A stretch of DNA of 64,000 bases from positions 122,142 through 186,141 of the forward strand of contig CAXAMN010006513.1 of assembly GCA_963970005.1 (NCBI GenBank). Direction: 5' to 3'. Source of the stretch: Durusdinium trenchii (Eukaryota > Sar > Dinophyceae > Suessiales > Symbiodiniaceae). The notes beneath the pieces are model-generated. The model searched no databases. It was given only the letters and a program-made list of their open reading frames with translations, and was not told where the DNA came from. Positions 46,071-57,660 of this stretch are shown here, piece by piece (the stretch's first letter is position 1; each line of letters starts with the position of its first letter). Both the position numbers and the translations under genes were made by a program.

Positions 46071-46810
46071 ACCTGCAAATAGATACAGTATGATATGTTG
46101 ACCAGTAAGCACAGCTGGCTGGGGTAAGTGTCAAGAAGTACTTCGATGGCTGGGACTTTTGGAGCGCAAGCTCTGCATATGTGAAAGTTGAGTCCGGTGT
46201 CAAACATGAAACCAACTCAACTACATGGTTCCTCCTCCGACCCAAGAAAAAATTCAAGGCGCTGTTTAAGCTGGGGAAGGAAGCTGGAAACAAGAGCCTG
46301 AAATGCGACTTTGTGCTCATTGGACAGCCCCTGCCATGTTCTAAAGGTTTCCGAAGGCAAGACCGTCCCTAAGTGTCACTTGACTCACAAAGCCCTCTTC
46401 CCTGTGACCCCATCATGCTCTTGTAGCCCTTCTTCATGTTTCGGGTCCAATTCCATCCCGTCCCAGCGGTTTCACCGCTTGGGCCCCGGCCAACCACTCC
46501 AGGTCGTCGGGAGAGTTGGCTTCACCCTACACACCGCGGAGAGTGGTTCGACACAAAAATGCTGGGGATTTAGAAGACCCCCCAAAGACGTCGAGGAAGA
46601 TCAAAAACAGGGTTGGGAGGTTCCCCTACTGGAATTCCAACCGCTTCGCCAGAACATAAAAAGACACTTGCTTCGTTGGTCGTGTCCATTTAACGACGAG
46701 GCCAAGTATGGCGTGGTAGTTCTGTAGCTTGGACATTGGCCAAATGGTTATGCTGGCACAGGAAAGCAAGGTAGCTTCAGAAAGGTGCAAAACAAACACG
46801 GAATAGCAAA

Positions 46811-47314
46811 TTGAGATCCTTTTTGATCGACCAGAACTGTGTCCGGATGCTTGCTCCCGCCACCATGCCCATTCTCACCCAAAAACGGTCAGCACATGAC
46901 ATCCCATTCCTCTGCGAGCAAGCCATTCTCTGCTTCCAGCCTCGGCCCCACGTCCGTTCTCCATCTTGGGGTGAAAGCTTGCGCTTGGGGGGTGGCGGGG
47001 GGGGCAAGGATTGGACCTTTGCCATCAAGTCAAGAACCCACAAACATGGTCCCACACACCGCAGTGGTCCAACCAAACTGGGAGCGCGGCTCAGCATAGA
47101 GCTTTGGCCCAAGCTCTGCGGGCAGTTGCAGCTGGGCCACCTAGACGTGGTCTTAGCGATGTTGGGCGACCGCTCCCAAAACGGGTCAAAAGACCCAGCA
47201 CTGGCCATTCAAACACACGTTTTTTGGTGGAAAAAGATGAAGACAGTAGAATCTGTGGCAGATTTGGGGTCTTTCTCTTGGAGTCATTGTCTTTTGAAGT
47301 CAATGAGCATGTGA
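46811..47314. other. GC-rich stretch open on both strands
   Basis: Both a plus frame (IELWPKLCGQLQLGHLDVVL) and a minus frame (NIAKTTSRWPSCNCPQSLGQ) are open over the same bases. Neither shows a domain, so no call is made. Confidence 0.3.
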
Positions 47315-47473
47315 ATCACAAGAACGGCCTTGTTAAACACCTGGCGATGAAGGGCTCAAACAAAGTAGATCACCAAGGTTGTTGCTCCATGCTCACCATG
47401 AGAACAACTGGTCAATAAAGGATGGGTTCGAGGAAGTTTCCCCTCGGGCCTGGGCTTGACAAAGCCCATCCTC

Positions 47474-47770
47474 TCACTGGCTGGCATACAATAATGTTGG
47501 AAGACTCCAGTTCGATTCCATGGAACGAACTGTTGGGGAGACCAGAATCCAGAAATCTTTCCTCCGACCCCTCCCCTTAGGGCCTTCTGTTCCGCCCCTG
47601 ACTGCAGGTTCCCTCCCCAAGCCGGCGCAACCAGCCCTGGCTGGGGCGCAACACAGCGCCACCGGCCCATGTGTCGTGAGGCTCCACACAAAGTCACAGC
47701 ACTCCTCCAGGCTCAACTGCTCGATCTGGCGGATTTTCGCGGATCCCGGTTGCGTGTGGCCCCACAACAA
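47474..47770 (-). CDS. Unrecognised exon
   Basis: Reads GSAKIRQIEQLSLEECCDFV, then WSLTTHGPVALCCAPARAG. The first part is an amphipathic, acidic helix. No family recognised. The stretch 47830-48300 shows no supported gene. Confidence 0.3.
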   Translation of the reverse strand: MLWGHTQPGSAKIRQIEQLSLEECCDFVWSLTTHGPVALCCAPARAGCAGLGREPAVRGGTEGPKGRGRRKDFWILVSPTVRSMESNWSLPTLLYASQ

Positions 47771-48317
47771 ACGTGGGAGTCAAGCTACAGATTACCTGGC
47801 TTCTGAATTGGAGTGAAATCCACAAGTGTTGTTGTTTGTTGATGTTCGAATGAGAAGTGAAGGCAGGACCGCTGCGGCGCTGCGCGGGCATGTTTCTTGG
47901 CGGGTGAAGCCGATGCGACTTCAGATCTTAAACAATTGTGGATGCTTGCAGCTGTCACAAGTGAGTGTGAAATCTGAGCCCAAAGAGGGCCTTAAAAAGG
48001 GATGCCTGTAGCCTTTGCTACTCCATTCACGGCGTGGCTGGCAAGATAGGTATGGGAGATCCCAAAAGGAAAAGTGCATCGTAAACCCATCAAAAGAGCT
48101 GTGAGTGAGCTGCGAGCACAAATAAGAATCACCGATATGACTATGAGTTGTGTAAAATGAAAGACCAAAAGCCCAGGGATTCTCGTCATCATTATGACAA
48201 CAATCGCACTCTACAACAATAATCAGCCATATGCCTGAGCAGTTCAACCCCATCCGAATGAACCACCTATATAGTCATGACTGACGCACCGATCCAATGG
48301 CTTTGGTCTCCATCGGA

Positions 48318-48388
48318 GCCCCTAGGAACAAGAAGCTACTAGGGTGGAGGCCATCGCTACTAGGAACAAGAAGCTACTAGTTACTAGT
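48318..48388. repeat. GCTACTAG-family repeat copy
   Basis: Two copies of CTAGGAACAAGAAGCTACTA flank a GGTGGAGGCCATCGCTACTA module. Both halves of the dispersed family therefore sit together in one element here. Confidence 0.85.
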
Positions 48389-48413
48389 TGCTTTCTATAT
48401 CTTTCTATTCTTT

Positions 48414-48641
48414 CTAGTCTCTTCCTCTTTCTCTCGTGAACCCGAACCGCACGGATCTCCACTCCAAAGAGCCACGCCATCCTCCCCCACCGAGGAGAAA
48501 GAGTGGTTCACCACGGGGGCGGTCGGAAAAATAGCCCCGTGGCTTCACCTTCCTGGACCTGAGTCCCAAGCACCGCAGGAGCGACCTGAGTCGCTGTGCT
48601 TCGTGTTTTCGTGACTCGACGCATGTTTTTCCAGGTGACAC
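48414..48641 (-). CDS. Unrecognised exon
   Basis: Reads RKHEAQRLRSLLRCLGLRSR, then GYFSDRPRGEPLFLL and SLEWRSVRFGF. It is basic with a helical first part. It directly abuts the repeat element at 48388. No domain recognised. Confidence 0.3.
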   Translation of the reverse strand: MSPGKTCVESRKHEAQRLRSLLRCLGLRSRKVKPRGYFSDRPRGEPLFLLGGGGWRGSLEWRSVRFGFTRERGRD

Positions 48642-49449
48642 AGGCCTCTGAAGACGTGGTGTCGTTCATCGATCCACTATGTTATCTTGGTCTTCCCTAG
48701 AATCAGGCATGCCTAGAATCTGTGCACACACTTATTGATCTCTGGTGACTGGTGCATGTTTGGCCCCCGTCCCCAAGACCACCGACGGCTGCACACGCCT
48801 CTCCTGGGCCCCGGCTCAGGTCTCCACGTCAATGCTTTTGTCTCGGAGAGCGGACGAGAGGGGCGGAGGTCCGGTGGAACGAGAAGACGAAATGGACGCC
48901 ATGGCCAACCTGGTTCCTCAACCGACATGACTAGGCGGAAGCGAAGGGCAAATGGCCTGCATAGGGCACAAGGCAGGGTTGAACCACCAAATAGATTTCA
49001 GAAAAAGTATGATTTAACCAGGTTTGGATGCTTCTATTTTGGCAACCAGTCTGATCTGTTGTTTCTGGTGGAACCTGTCCCCCGTCACAGAAACAAACAC
49101 CGTACCTGATGAATGCAATACCCAAAAGCCTGAGCAAATACTGCAATCGTTCCTCCTTCAAGTCAGGCATGTGATTCTGAATCACTCACGTGATTCTGAA
49201 AGAGCAAGCCAACACGCACCAAACTCTGCTTCAGTGAAAGCTCCCGCGCCCGCCCTGCCAGCGGGTGCCTCCCGCACCTAAACACCTCACAACACCTCCA
49301 AGACCACCCGTCCATGGAAGTGGCTTTGGAAGATCTTAGAAGTGGCTGTGGCTCCCAAAACATCGCATACCTCGGGGTACGGGTCCCTCGAGCTTTCCCA
49401 ACCTGCAGATTCGGATAGAAATCCCAGCGTTTGGTCCCCAGGACAAAGC

Positions 49450-52400
49450 CTGGGACACCACGTGCTCAGTGCTGCCCAGGCGGCTGATCCACACCCGGTA
49501 CTCGTTGCCAGACGCTCCTTGCCGCCACTCGCTGGTCACTTCGCTATGCCGGGGACCCAAGGCCACCCGCAGCGCCGGCGGCTCGCCGATCCTGGGGAGC
49601 ATCTCCACGTCAAATCACAGGAATCCTCTCAGGTTCGAGGTCGTAGTCATTCTCAAGTAGGTAGAATATAGGACAATTGACAATCCCAAAGGTTCAGTTT
49701 TGTGTGTATATTAGAATATGTACCATGATGTATATAGTATTCCTACTGGCTATTGAAATGTTCTGTGCTGTATCCACTTGAGTCAATAAGCATGAATAAG
49801 ACCTAACTTGATTAATCAGAAGAAACTTGCACTACACGTACGATTCCAGAGTCAAACCAAACACTCAGTATGTTGATTCTGAGTCGTTGCCCCACAAAGT
49901 GACATCAAGGAAATCGTTCAGAATGGCTGGACCATCTCGAAAGTTGGGAAACATCACTCTGTAACATTGACACCGGCAGTAAGAAAGTTGTGACTTGAGA
50001 CTTGAGAAGTTGTAAATCATACTGTAAAGTTACAGTGTAAAGGGTTACAGTTACTCTCCCAGTTGTTCACAAATCTGCCATATGGTCATATCAAGTACTG
50101 TACATATTAATTGTTCACAAATCGGCCCAAGACTATGATTAGACCAGGCACTCTGCAATGTAGAGTTCAGCATCTGCACAAAGAATGTTTACCCTGGCGT
50201 CCACCTGCGAAGCTGTCTCCCACATTCATTCTACGTCCCAACACCCCGCTCTTTTCACGGGAAGAAACCTGAACGTTCAGGTACGGTTTAAACACGTATC
50301 CTACACCGTGCTGCACGTGTATCTTCTTTACTTCCAGACCCAAGGTGCGGGTACGACAAAGTGAACAAAAACGCTCAGATTTGGCACTGCCACGCCTTCG
50401 CACCGAATGGAGCGATGCTTTTTTGCATATGGTTATGCACACATTTGATCTCCAAAATACGAAGCACACCGCAGCAAACCTCGGACATACCTCCATTTGG
50501 GCTTTCAGACCATTCTTGCGTCATCTTTCTGAACCGCTCCGTTTGCCCACTCTCCGGGCGATTCAGCGCCTGCAGCTTGGCCCTTTCCCGAAGCTTGATC
50601 AAGGCTTGGATGCGCAAGCGGGTGTCTTCGCCCCAGTCGCACACGTGATCCCAGAAGACACATGGAATTCCTGGAGACGGTCCGCGTCCCAAAGCGGCAG
50701 GAAGCACCGGTCGTTCGGTCGCGAACGATGGGTCGTTCTCCCGGAAAAGGGGGCGGCCCTTGGAAGACAACCCGGCGCTGCAAGGCTCAAATTCGTCTTC
50801 CAAGGATTCATAGCAATTAACGAATATGTCTCGTCCTTTAGGAGAAAAGCAAAGTTAACCACCATCCCTTTATCTGATTGGTATAATATGGTATCATACG
50901 ATATAATTCTGCCATTGACGAATGCATGCTGCATGGTACATCGTGCTGCTTGTTCTGGCCAAACCTGTGTTCAGGGTGCATCAAACGATGAATCTATTGG
51001 AATGTATACAATGACTAAATTCGGCTCATGCATGCATGTCTTCTTCCAGAGCTTGAAATTGAAAGAGTTTGTGCTTTCTTTCTGGTCACGGGCGCCCCAC
51101 CTGGATGTGTGAGGATGTAAGCGTAGCCCACCAAAACCTTTGTCGCCAGGGAAAGGCCTTGGTCTTAGATGAGAGATCCCACCGTTCGTGTAGGACATCT
51201 CCCCTCATGTTGGTGTTGCAGTGCCAGGCTTTGGCTGTTTGAGCCTTGTTCTTCAGCCAACTATTGATCTCCACCTTCCCGAGAGCAAAATCATTGCGCC
51301 ATTTTTGCGCCTCGGTCGCACTGGGCCTCCCAGGCCAATGGGCTTGGGTACTACCAGTGTCGTGGTTGTCCAAGAAGGTCACGGCATGGCTGGGCATCCA
51401 ACCCAAAAGTCCTGCACTGAAGCTGTCTGGCGGGTGCAAAAAGCTGCTAGGCTTGTCGAGCAAGAGACACGGGCAGTTCTTCAGAGAAGTTCCTGAGTCT
51501 TCCCCCTACTCGCATTAAAAATAACAAAAACAATGCCGTCGACCACTTGTGGTCGGTCGTTTTGGGGCAGGTGCTTGGGGAGGAGTTCTGAAAGAAAGCC
51601 CCACATGGAGGCTCTTATCCTCCATTCACCCAATGCCTGAAAGGACCGAAAATGAACCGTAGGACACTCCACCAGGCGTTCCGTCTTCGAAACGGATGTG
51701 TTCGTCATCTGGCTGCTTGTTTGGGACCCTTTCGCTGGTCATTCGCTGTAGAGGCAGCTGGTTTGACCCGAGGTGACCCAGCCTGGTGGCTTCCCATCTT
51801 GGTCTTTCAGGCGCCAATATTGGCGATTCCGACATGCCTCCTGGAGAGCGAGACTTCCACCGCAGCGAAGCGGTTCGATTTTTTCATCCGGCACTCCAAC
51901 AAAAATCAGGGGTTGGGAGGGTTTGGAAGGTCAGACCTGGCCATGCTATGAGAGATCTCAGGCCTCCCACTCTGACAGTCAACTCCCCTCCTGCAAAATG
52001 CCTTTCGTGGTGAAGTCAAACGCCGTGCTCCTTGGGTCAAGTGAGGATTCAGGGTGTTCACCTCGAGTCCAATTTCATAGCTCTTGATTTTTGACGCCCA
52101 AGGACAGCAGCCCACCGAAGCTCGGCTCGGAACTCCGTGGCCAAGGTACTCTTTGTCCGTGGCGTTGATCCAGTTAATGGTGTTTTGCCTCGCTTTTGGG
52201 TGGATATCCAGTGGATCACGAAGGAAATATAAAAGCAATGCCCACGTGCTCAAGAAACTTCATCACTGACAAGATTGAAAAGAAAATATACATGAGGACT
52301 GGCGGACCAGAACATCACCTCAAAGTTCTCCCAATTCTTTCCATGATCCATTTGCCTGTGTTCATTCTGATCATAGCAAAGACCATTCTCATCGTACCTG

Positions 52401-55400
52401 ACCACAAAAAATGTCAGCGTTGTGCCACGTGCCCGACTGGTCAAGTTGCTTGAGGAGTGGTGGCCTTGCATGCAATAAAGCAGAAGTAGAACTTGTTATG
52501 TGCGAGTTCCAAAGAGATCATAGTCAATAGTGATTCTGGATAGCATTTTCACAAGTAGCCTCTTATTTTCCCGTTCTCTCTTACTCAGGATAAGCTTTTC
52601 AAGGCATTTTTGGTCAGTCAAATGAGTCCAGCACTGTGAGCAACATATTCCGGTGTCCCTCCCATGCTCAACACCCTCCTCTGCGCAAAGCCCTGTATTA
52701 ATGCCTCATGTCCAGCCAGAGTTCACCAACTGCCCAGGAAGGCAGGCTCTTCTTGCAGTAGAGCCCCACGTACTCCGCGCCATAGCCTCCACATCGGGAC
52801 ATGGACCATCCCGCAGCAACAGAAGAAAAAGCACCCCATGGATCACCAGCAGCATAGCACACAAAGAGGACGTGAAGGGTCAGGTAAAGCTGGTTGTTAG
52901 ATTCTGGAAAGCAGGAAGTGCTGACTTCCTTTCACTCCCACTTCAATCCACCATCGATTTTGCCAAGTCGTTGGCCATGCTAGAACTGGAACTGACCACC
53001 ACCAGCTCTTGAAGAGCTCGGACAAACTAAAGAGAAACAGATCGAAAACCTAAAAGGCAGCTGGAATGGACAGCAAGTCGACAGGGCCTTTGACGAAGTC
53101 GAAGCGCCATCCATCGAAACCCACATCCAAACGTAACCAGCGCAGCCAAACGGAAATGCTCTGCTGCACCTGCGAATCTGACTCAGGCGGATGGATCCAA
53201 TCGAACTTGATGCACCCACACAGAGATTCATCAGCAACAAATGGCTTGTGCTGTGATTAGGGACACGAGCTTGTCCAAACAGTTGCAAGACAGTTTGGAA
53301 GAAAAAGCAGCGAAGCGGGGCAGAGATGCTGTCAGCCTCTAGGTCTGTTAAATCCAGGGTAGGGGTTCAAGAAACATCAAAACTACTGAACCTAATAATA
53401 GGCTCCAGTAGAAACATATAGGCTACAGTAGTACTGAACTGGTTCAGGGTAGAGGTTCAATAGAAACATCAAAATCAGCAGTGCTGTAAACCAAAAAATA
53501 GCCTATAACCGCCGATCCCGCAGCAAGTACAAGTCTGAGATACCTTCTTGTTGCCGTGGTCGATGTCCGGCGCCGCATCAAACTTGTCGTCGTACCTCAT
53601 ACAGTCAAGTCAAGTTGAAAAGAATGTCATCAGCCCAACTTACGAGATGCTCTTGATCGACACAGTGGTGAGGGTTTCCAGTGTGGTTCCAGTCTATGCT
53701 TGGAAATTTGGACCCGCCCGTCAACCCAAATCTGTAGCCGGAAATGTCCACAAAGCGACAAAAAAACAAAAAAGGCTTCAGTGGGGCTCAACCTTCAACG
53801 GAACCAACACCGGTATCGAGGCGCGACGCGTTGGCCAAGGGGCTGCCCAGGGCCCCGCTCTCCGGTTCCATCCGAGAACTTGTCGCCCAAGGTGATGGCC
53901 CAGCCTGCGAAGCTCCGCAGCACCCCCGGGTTGGACACTATTTTGTGGAGGCCATCGCTACTCACTACTACTAGTAGCAAATAGCTACTAGTAGCGTCCT
54001 TGCTACTAGTAGTAATGGCCTCCAACCTACTAGCGATAGCCGTAACCTTTCTCGCCTTGCCAATCCATGACACCTGCAAAGCTCTTCCGGCTCTCGATGC
54101 CAGTGTTGGTGAAGACATTCCACCGGCCATGCTCATCCTGGCGCGGGTCTGGCAGTGTTGGCTTCTCCAAAGCTTTTAAGAACTGAAACTTAAACTGGGA
54201 TTCGGAGACCCCTTCGAATCAGTGGTGCAGAGTTTCTTCAAACGGAAGCACCCACACCATCCCACACCCACATCCTTGTGTTTGACATCCAAACTCGTCC
54301 AACAAGGCCTCAATGAGAAAAGAACCCCCCATCTTCTGCCTGCCTGCTGGTCGCCACAACGGTGGTTGATGACAATATCTGCGATGCCCCGCAAGCCCTG
54401 AAGGGGAGAAGACTCCAAAGCTTCAGATGGTACGGAAGATACTAGTAACAGTAACAAGGGCATCGCTACTAGTAGCAAGAGCCAAAAAAAGGGGATTCTG
54501 GTACTGACCAACCTGAACTCTTCATGGATGGTCAGCAAGCTCTTGAGCGGGAAAAGCATGGCACTCTTGAACTCAGATGAACTCTTCAGAGTGTGTGACT
54601 CAATCGGGCGGGAAAACATCTGTCTGTTGAGCGATGCGTTACTCAAGGAGATTCATTTGACCTATATAAGCGTTTGAGGGGAAGGAAGTGCCCAAAGCCA
54701 GCCTTCTGGTGCATCTTGTTGAGCAGCTCTTTCAATTGGTCCTGGTGTTGAAGTGGAAAAGTTGGGCAAAATCCAGGTGGATATCATGAATGCATGTTTT
54801 CCCCCTCCACACGGCCTCTTGAATGTTTGGAAGGTTCCTATTTGGAAAGAATTGGACATTATATAACCACCAAGCGTTCCGAGGTTTCAAGCCATCCCAC
54901 CAAACACGCCTTCTTGCCATAGGCAGAGCCATCCAAGTTGAAGAGCTGCGATGGCAAGTAGCCCTTGTTCGATCCAAAATTGAACGACCATGAGCAAACA
55001 ACCAGAACCCAGTCGTAAGCCTGTGATCCTGGTGTGAACAACTTCGTGACCCTTCTTCCGCCAGATCTGGGAAGAAACTTCTTTTCAGGATTTCCTGAGA
55101 GGCTTCCAAATCAACCTCACCAAACCCAAGAGAATGGGCACTACGACCTGCCCCACATGTCGTGCACAGTGCCTGGGGTGCCACAGACTGGGAGCAGGGC
55201 GGCAGCCAGACGTCGGTGATTCCCATCTCTGCAAAAGTATCTACCTTGCAGCAGGCATGCCGTTTTCTTCGAACGCTCAAGTCACGGTCAAGTCGTCGCC
55301 CAAGGACACTAACGTTGACCTTTGCTACAAGAATGTCATGTTGGCAGTTCTTGCTCATATCTTTCGACTCTGACAACGGCTCAATGTAAGGGGCGAAGCA

Positions 55401-55650
55401 AGGCATTACTTTGAACATTGAGAGCAACTCACATCCAGCCAGTCCTCCGCTGCCTCATGATCACTGACTAACGCGCAGCTCATCCATCATTCATCTCCCC
55501 CCTGCCGAAAAAACGACTGGAAGAAACCGCACCTTGGACTCTATGATTCCATACCAGTTTCCTTTGCCCGCTTGATGACTCTCCCAATTGAAGCCTCGAG
55601 GAGACACGAAGCGAGCAAACCGGAGAACCGAAGGAGAAAAGATGAAACCT
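49450..55650 (-). CDS. Alpha-amylase, glycoside hydrolase family 13, multi-exon
   Basis: This enzyme hydrolyses alpha-1,4 bonds in starch. Exons with frame-checked borders: end of exon at 55533 ([19 protein letters not shown]); 55173-55244 ([16 protein letters not shown]); 54910-54963 ([16 protein letters not shown]); from 54583 ([11 protein letters not shown]); 54344-54397 (IADIVINHR); 54074-54137 ([12 protein letters not shown]); 53847-53904 ([12 protein letters not shown]); 53544-53595 ([11 protein letters not shown]); 53088-53169 ([15 protein letters not shown], nucleophile Asp); 52705-52786 ([11 protein letters not shown], acid/base Glu); 52356-52397 (YDQNEHRQ); 52150-52188 ([12 protein letters not shown]); 51991-52030 ([12 protein letters not shown]); from 51636 (ALGEWR); about 51327-51411 ([19 protein letters not shown], stabiliser Asp); 51101 to about 51157 ([10 protein letters not shown]); 50491-50670 ([15 protein letters not shown]). 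A C-terminal beta-domain exon lies near 49600-49470 ([23 protein letters not shown]). All three catalytic acids are present. It is closest in layout to plant-type amylases. The true start and the exon between 50491 and 49600 are unresolved. Confidence 0.92.
49680..50160. other. AT-rich intron-like stretch
   Basis: Short words such as TTGTAAATCATACTGTAAAG and GTTACAGTGTAAAGGG recur, but no exon or RNA is recognised. It probably lies inside the amylase gene, between the exon ending 50491 and the C-terminal exon near 49.6 kb. Confidence 0.45.
53946..54024. repeat. Fold-back repeat element inside an amylase intron
   Basis: TGGAGGCCAT (53946-53955) and ATGGCCTCCA (54015-54024) are perfect 10-base terminal inverted repeats. 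Between them lie TACTAGTAGC and GCTACTAGTAGCGTCC modules. The element fills the middle of the 169-base intron 53905-54073. Confidence 0.85.
54441..54479. repeat. GCTACTAG-family repeat in another amylase intron
   Basis: Contains ACTAGTAACAGTAACAAG, then GCATCGCTACTAGTAGCAAG. It sits between the amylase exons starting at 54583 and at 54397. Confidence 0.75.
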
Positions 55651-55659
55651 GCGGGTCGC

Positions 55660-56560
55660 CCTGTTTCAAGAGCCTTTGGGTTCCCTTTCCATGGAGGAAG
55701 CTGCACAAAGAGCGAGTGTTGCTTGTGCAAACAGTAAACATATACAGATTTGGGTTCTTTGCGGAGGAGAAACCAAGGAGTGCTGCAAAAATAGATTTTG
55801 ATAGGAAAAATCCTGCATTCTGGGAATGGCTTGTGACCCAGTTGTTTCCAAACCCCATCCTCCAAGACGGAAAATATCCAAAATTGCGTCCGTTTTTGGA
55901 CACGTCTTTCGACTGTCCCAAGGCCGGGGAAGTATATGCACATAATTGCTCTGCTAACCACACATGACACACCGCACATGGTATATCAAACATACACACA
56001 CATACACCCACAGTGACTGATATCATTACTGTTTTACACATATATATATATACTAGGGTGAGATGACTTAGGCCAATTGGGTCGAAATGACATACAACTT
56101 TCCCAGGGCAAGTCCTAAGTCATGTACAAATGTTAAATTTGCAATTTCATTGGCACACACTCATGACATAGGCCTTGTTGACCTGGTCCTGAGTTTTTTT
56201 TTTTTTTTTTTTTTTGGGGGGGGGGGGTGGGTGGGGGGCATGCTCCTGGAAGATTAGGGTGAGATGACTTAGGCCAATTGGGACTTAGGAATCCTGTCTC
56301 ATTAAGAACACATTACTACGAGTATCTCATTTAAGTCTGCCTTTGTGCGTTTTTGCTCTCAAATTCCTATCTCTCGATGGTTTATTCATTGTTTAGATAC
56401 CAAAGTCGTATGTCATGATGCTTGTCAATATAAAATCAACTGTTTTTAGGATCTTTGGTGACAACCTCTGGCATCTCTGATTTTGAGGTTTTTCCAAGCT
56501 TTTGCTTCATGACATAAATACTTGTGGGGGGTAGGCTAAACCTTCATGACTTAGCCGCCG
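55660..56560. other. Spacer or 5' region of the amylase gene, with repeats
   Basis: No exon is recognised between about 55650 and 56600. It holds an AT microsatellite at 56039-56052, a 28-base direct repeat (56054-56081 and 56255-56282) and a T22G12 run (56194-56227). The amylase promoter would be expected here or in 55.65-56.0 kb, but no motif is identifiable. Confidence 0.5.
56194..56238 (+). repeat. T22 G12 homopolymer junction
   Basis: 22 T residues are followed at once by 12 G residues and a G-rich tail with single T interruptions. It lies between the two copies of a 28-base direct repeat. Confidence 0.9.
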
Positions 56561-56639
56561 CAATTTGGAGGTAGTTTTCACAAGTCCTTTGTCATTTCAG
56601 CCTAGTATATATGTGATTACTATATACATATATATTTGT

Positions 56640-57660
56640 ATGGTTGACAGTTTACACACACATGCTTTACCAGCACTGTGTGGCCCATCCACGCCCGCCT
56701 TGCAGGAGCACCGTCTGCGAGGCGTCCGCGTGATCCGTGATGTTCTTCATCTCCTCCAAAGGAATCATGCAGTTTTCCGAAACAAATCAGCCAGAAATAC
56801 ATCGATCAATGAATCATGATCCATGTACCGTTCTTCATCTCATCTCACACCGTCTTTGATCCACGGTGTGACAAAGCACCCAGGTGCGCGCGTCCTCCAA
56901 CAGAACGCCGCTGGCCAAGCGCCTCGACCGGATCGCGAGGCTGAAATACATACCCTCCTACATGTGGCTCTGCGTCAAAACCGGGGGGCCCTACTTAACC
57001 AGCGAAAATCAACAAACTGAATAGACTATTGTGACTACTACAGAGGTCAACCGGGCCAACCAGGTCAACCGGGCCAACCGGGTTTCGACCCACGGCCGAA
57101 GTACGGAGTGCTGACATGACTCGCTCCCCTCCTCGTCGACGGCTCCAAGCCGACGGGGCGATGAGTCGAAGAAGAGGACCAAAAAACGGATTTGTGGCCA
57201 AACAAATGACCAAAGGCCACACACCAAGAGAATGACGTATAGCCAAAACAACGAAGGTAAGGTCCGCAGGACCTGATGATGAGGAAACAGGGACTACAAA
57301 GTGACATGAGACTAGTCAAGTCTCCAAAACCAAACAGCTAGGTGAGTCGCCTTTGCTGCTGATTGAGGCGTTCCCGCTCTTCAAGCTCCTTCACATGTTC
57401 TTCCTCGGCTTCCTCAGCAGCAAAACCGTGCCACGAAGTCGCCGTATCGTGTTCCTCTCGTTTCGGCTCGACTCCTTTTGGCAGGGTTTTCTTCGTTTCA
57501 GCAAAGAGTTTCTCGGAGATGATGCTGGAAACTCGGCCAAGGGTCGGCTTCGTGCATAAATTCGTCCAAGTCCATCATCATGAGACTGGGTGTCTTGGTC
57601 ATCTCCATCTGCAGCGATCCATTGGAGAGCCGGAACAAATGTCGCGACCTGGGTTTTGAA
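56640..57660 (-). CDS. Unrecognised multi-exon gene
   Basis: Exon-like minus-strand segments: about 57570-57340 (SSIISEKLFAETKKTLPKGV, KREEHDTATSWHGFAAEEAE, EEEHVKELEERERLNQQQRR; strongly charged and coiled-coil-like), 57200-57040 (SSPRRLGAVDEEGSESCQHS, and LARLTWLARLT made by an 18-base tandem repeat), about 56950-56865 (IRSRRLASGVLLEDARTWVL followed by CHTVDQRR, between TTTCAG and GTGTGAG) and 56775-56690 (IPLEEMKNITDHADASQTVL). The first is certainly protein-like; the product is not recognised. It lies directly upstream of the amylase gene on the same strand. Confidence 0.45.
57044..57083. repeat. 18-base tandem repeat
   Basis: AGGTCAACCGGGCCAACC occurs twice in a row (57044-57061, 57062-57079). 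It lies in a possible exon. Confidence 0.85.

Noticed and set aside
50167..50440. Amylase exon with reading [20 protein letters not shown]
   Set aside because: It follows the exon ending at 50491 but shows no match to the amylase C-terminal domain, which instead appears near 49.6 kb. I could not decide whether it is exon or intron.
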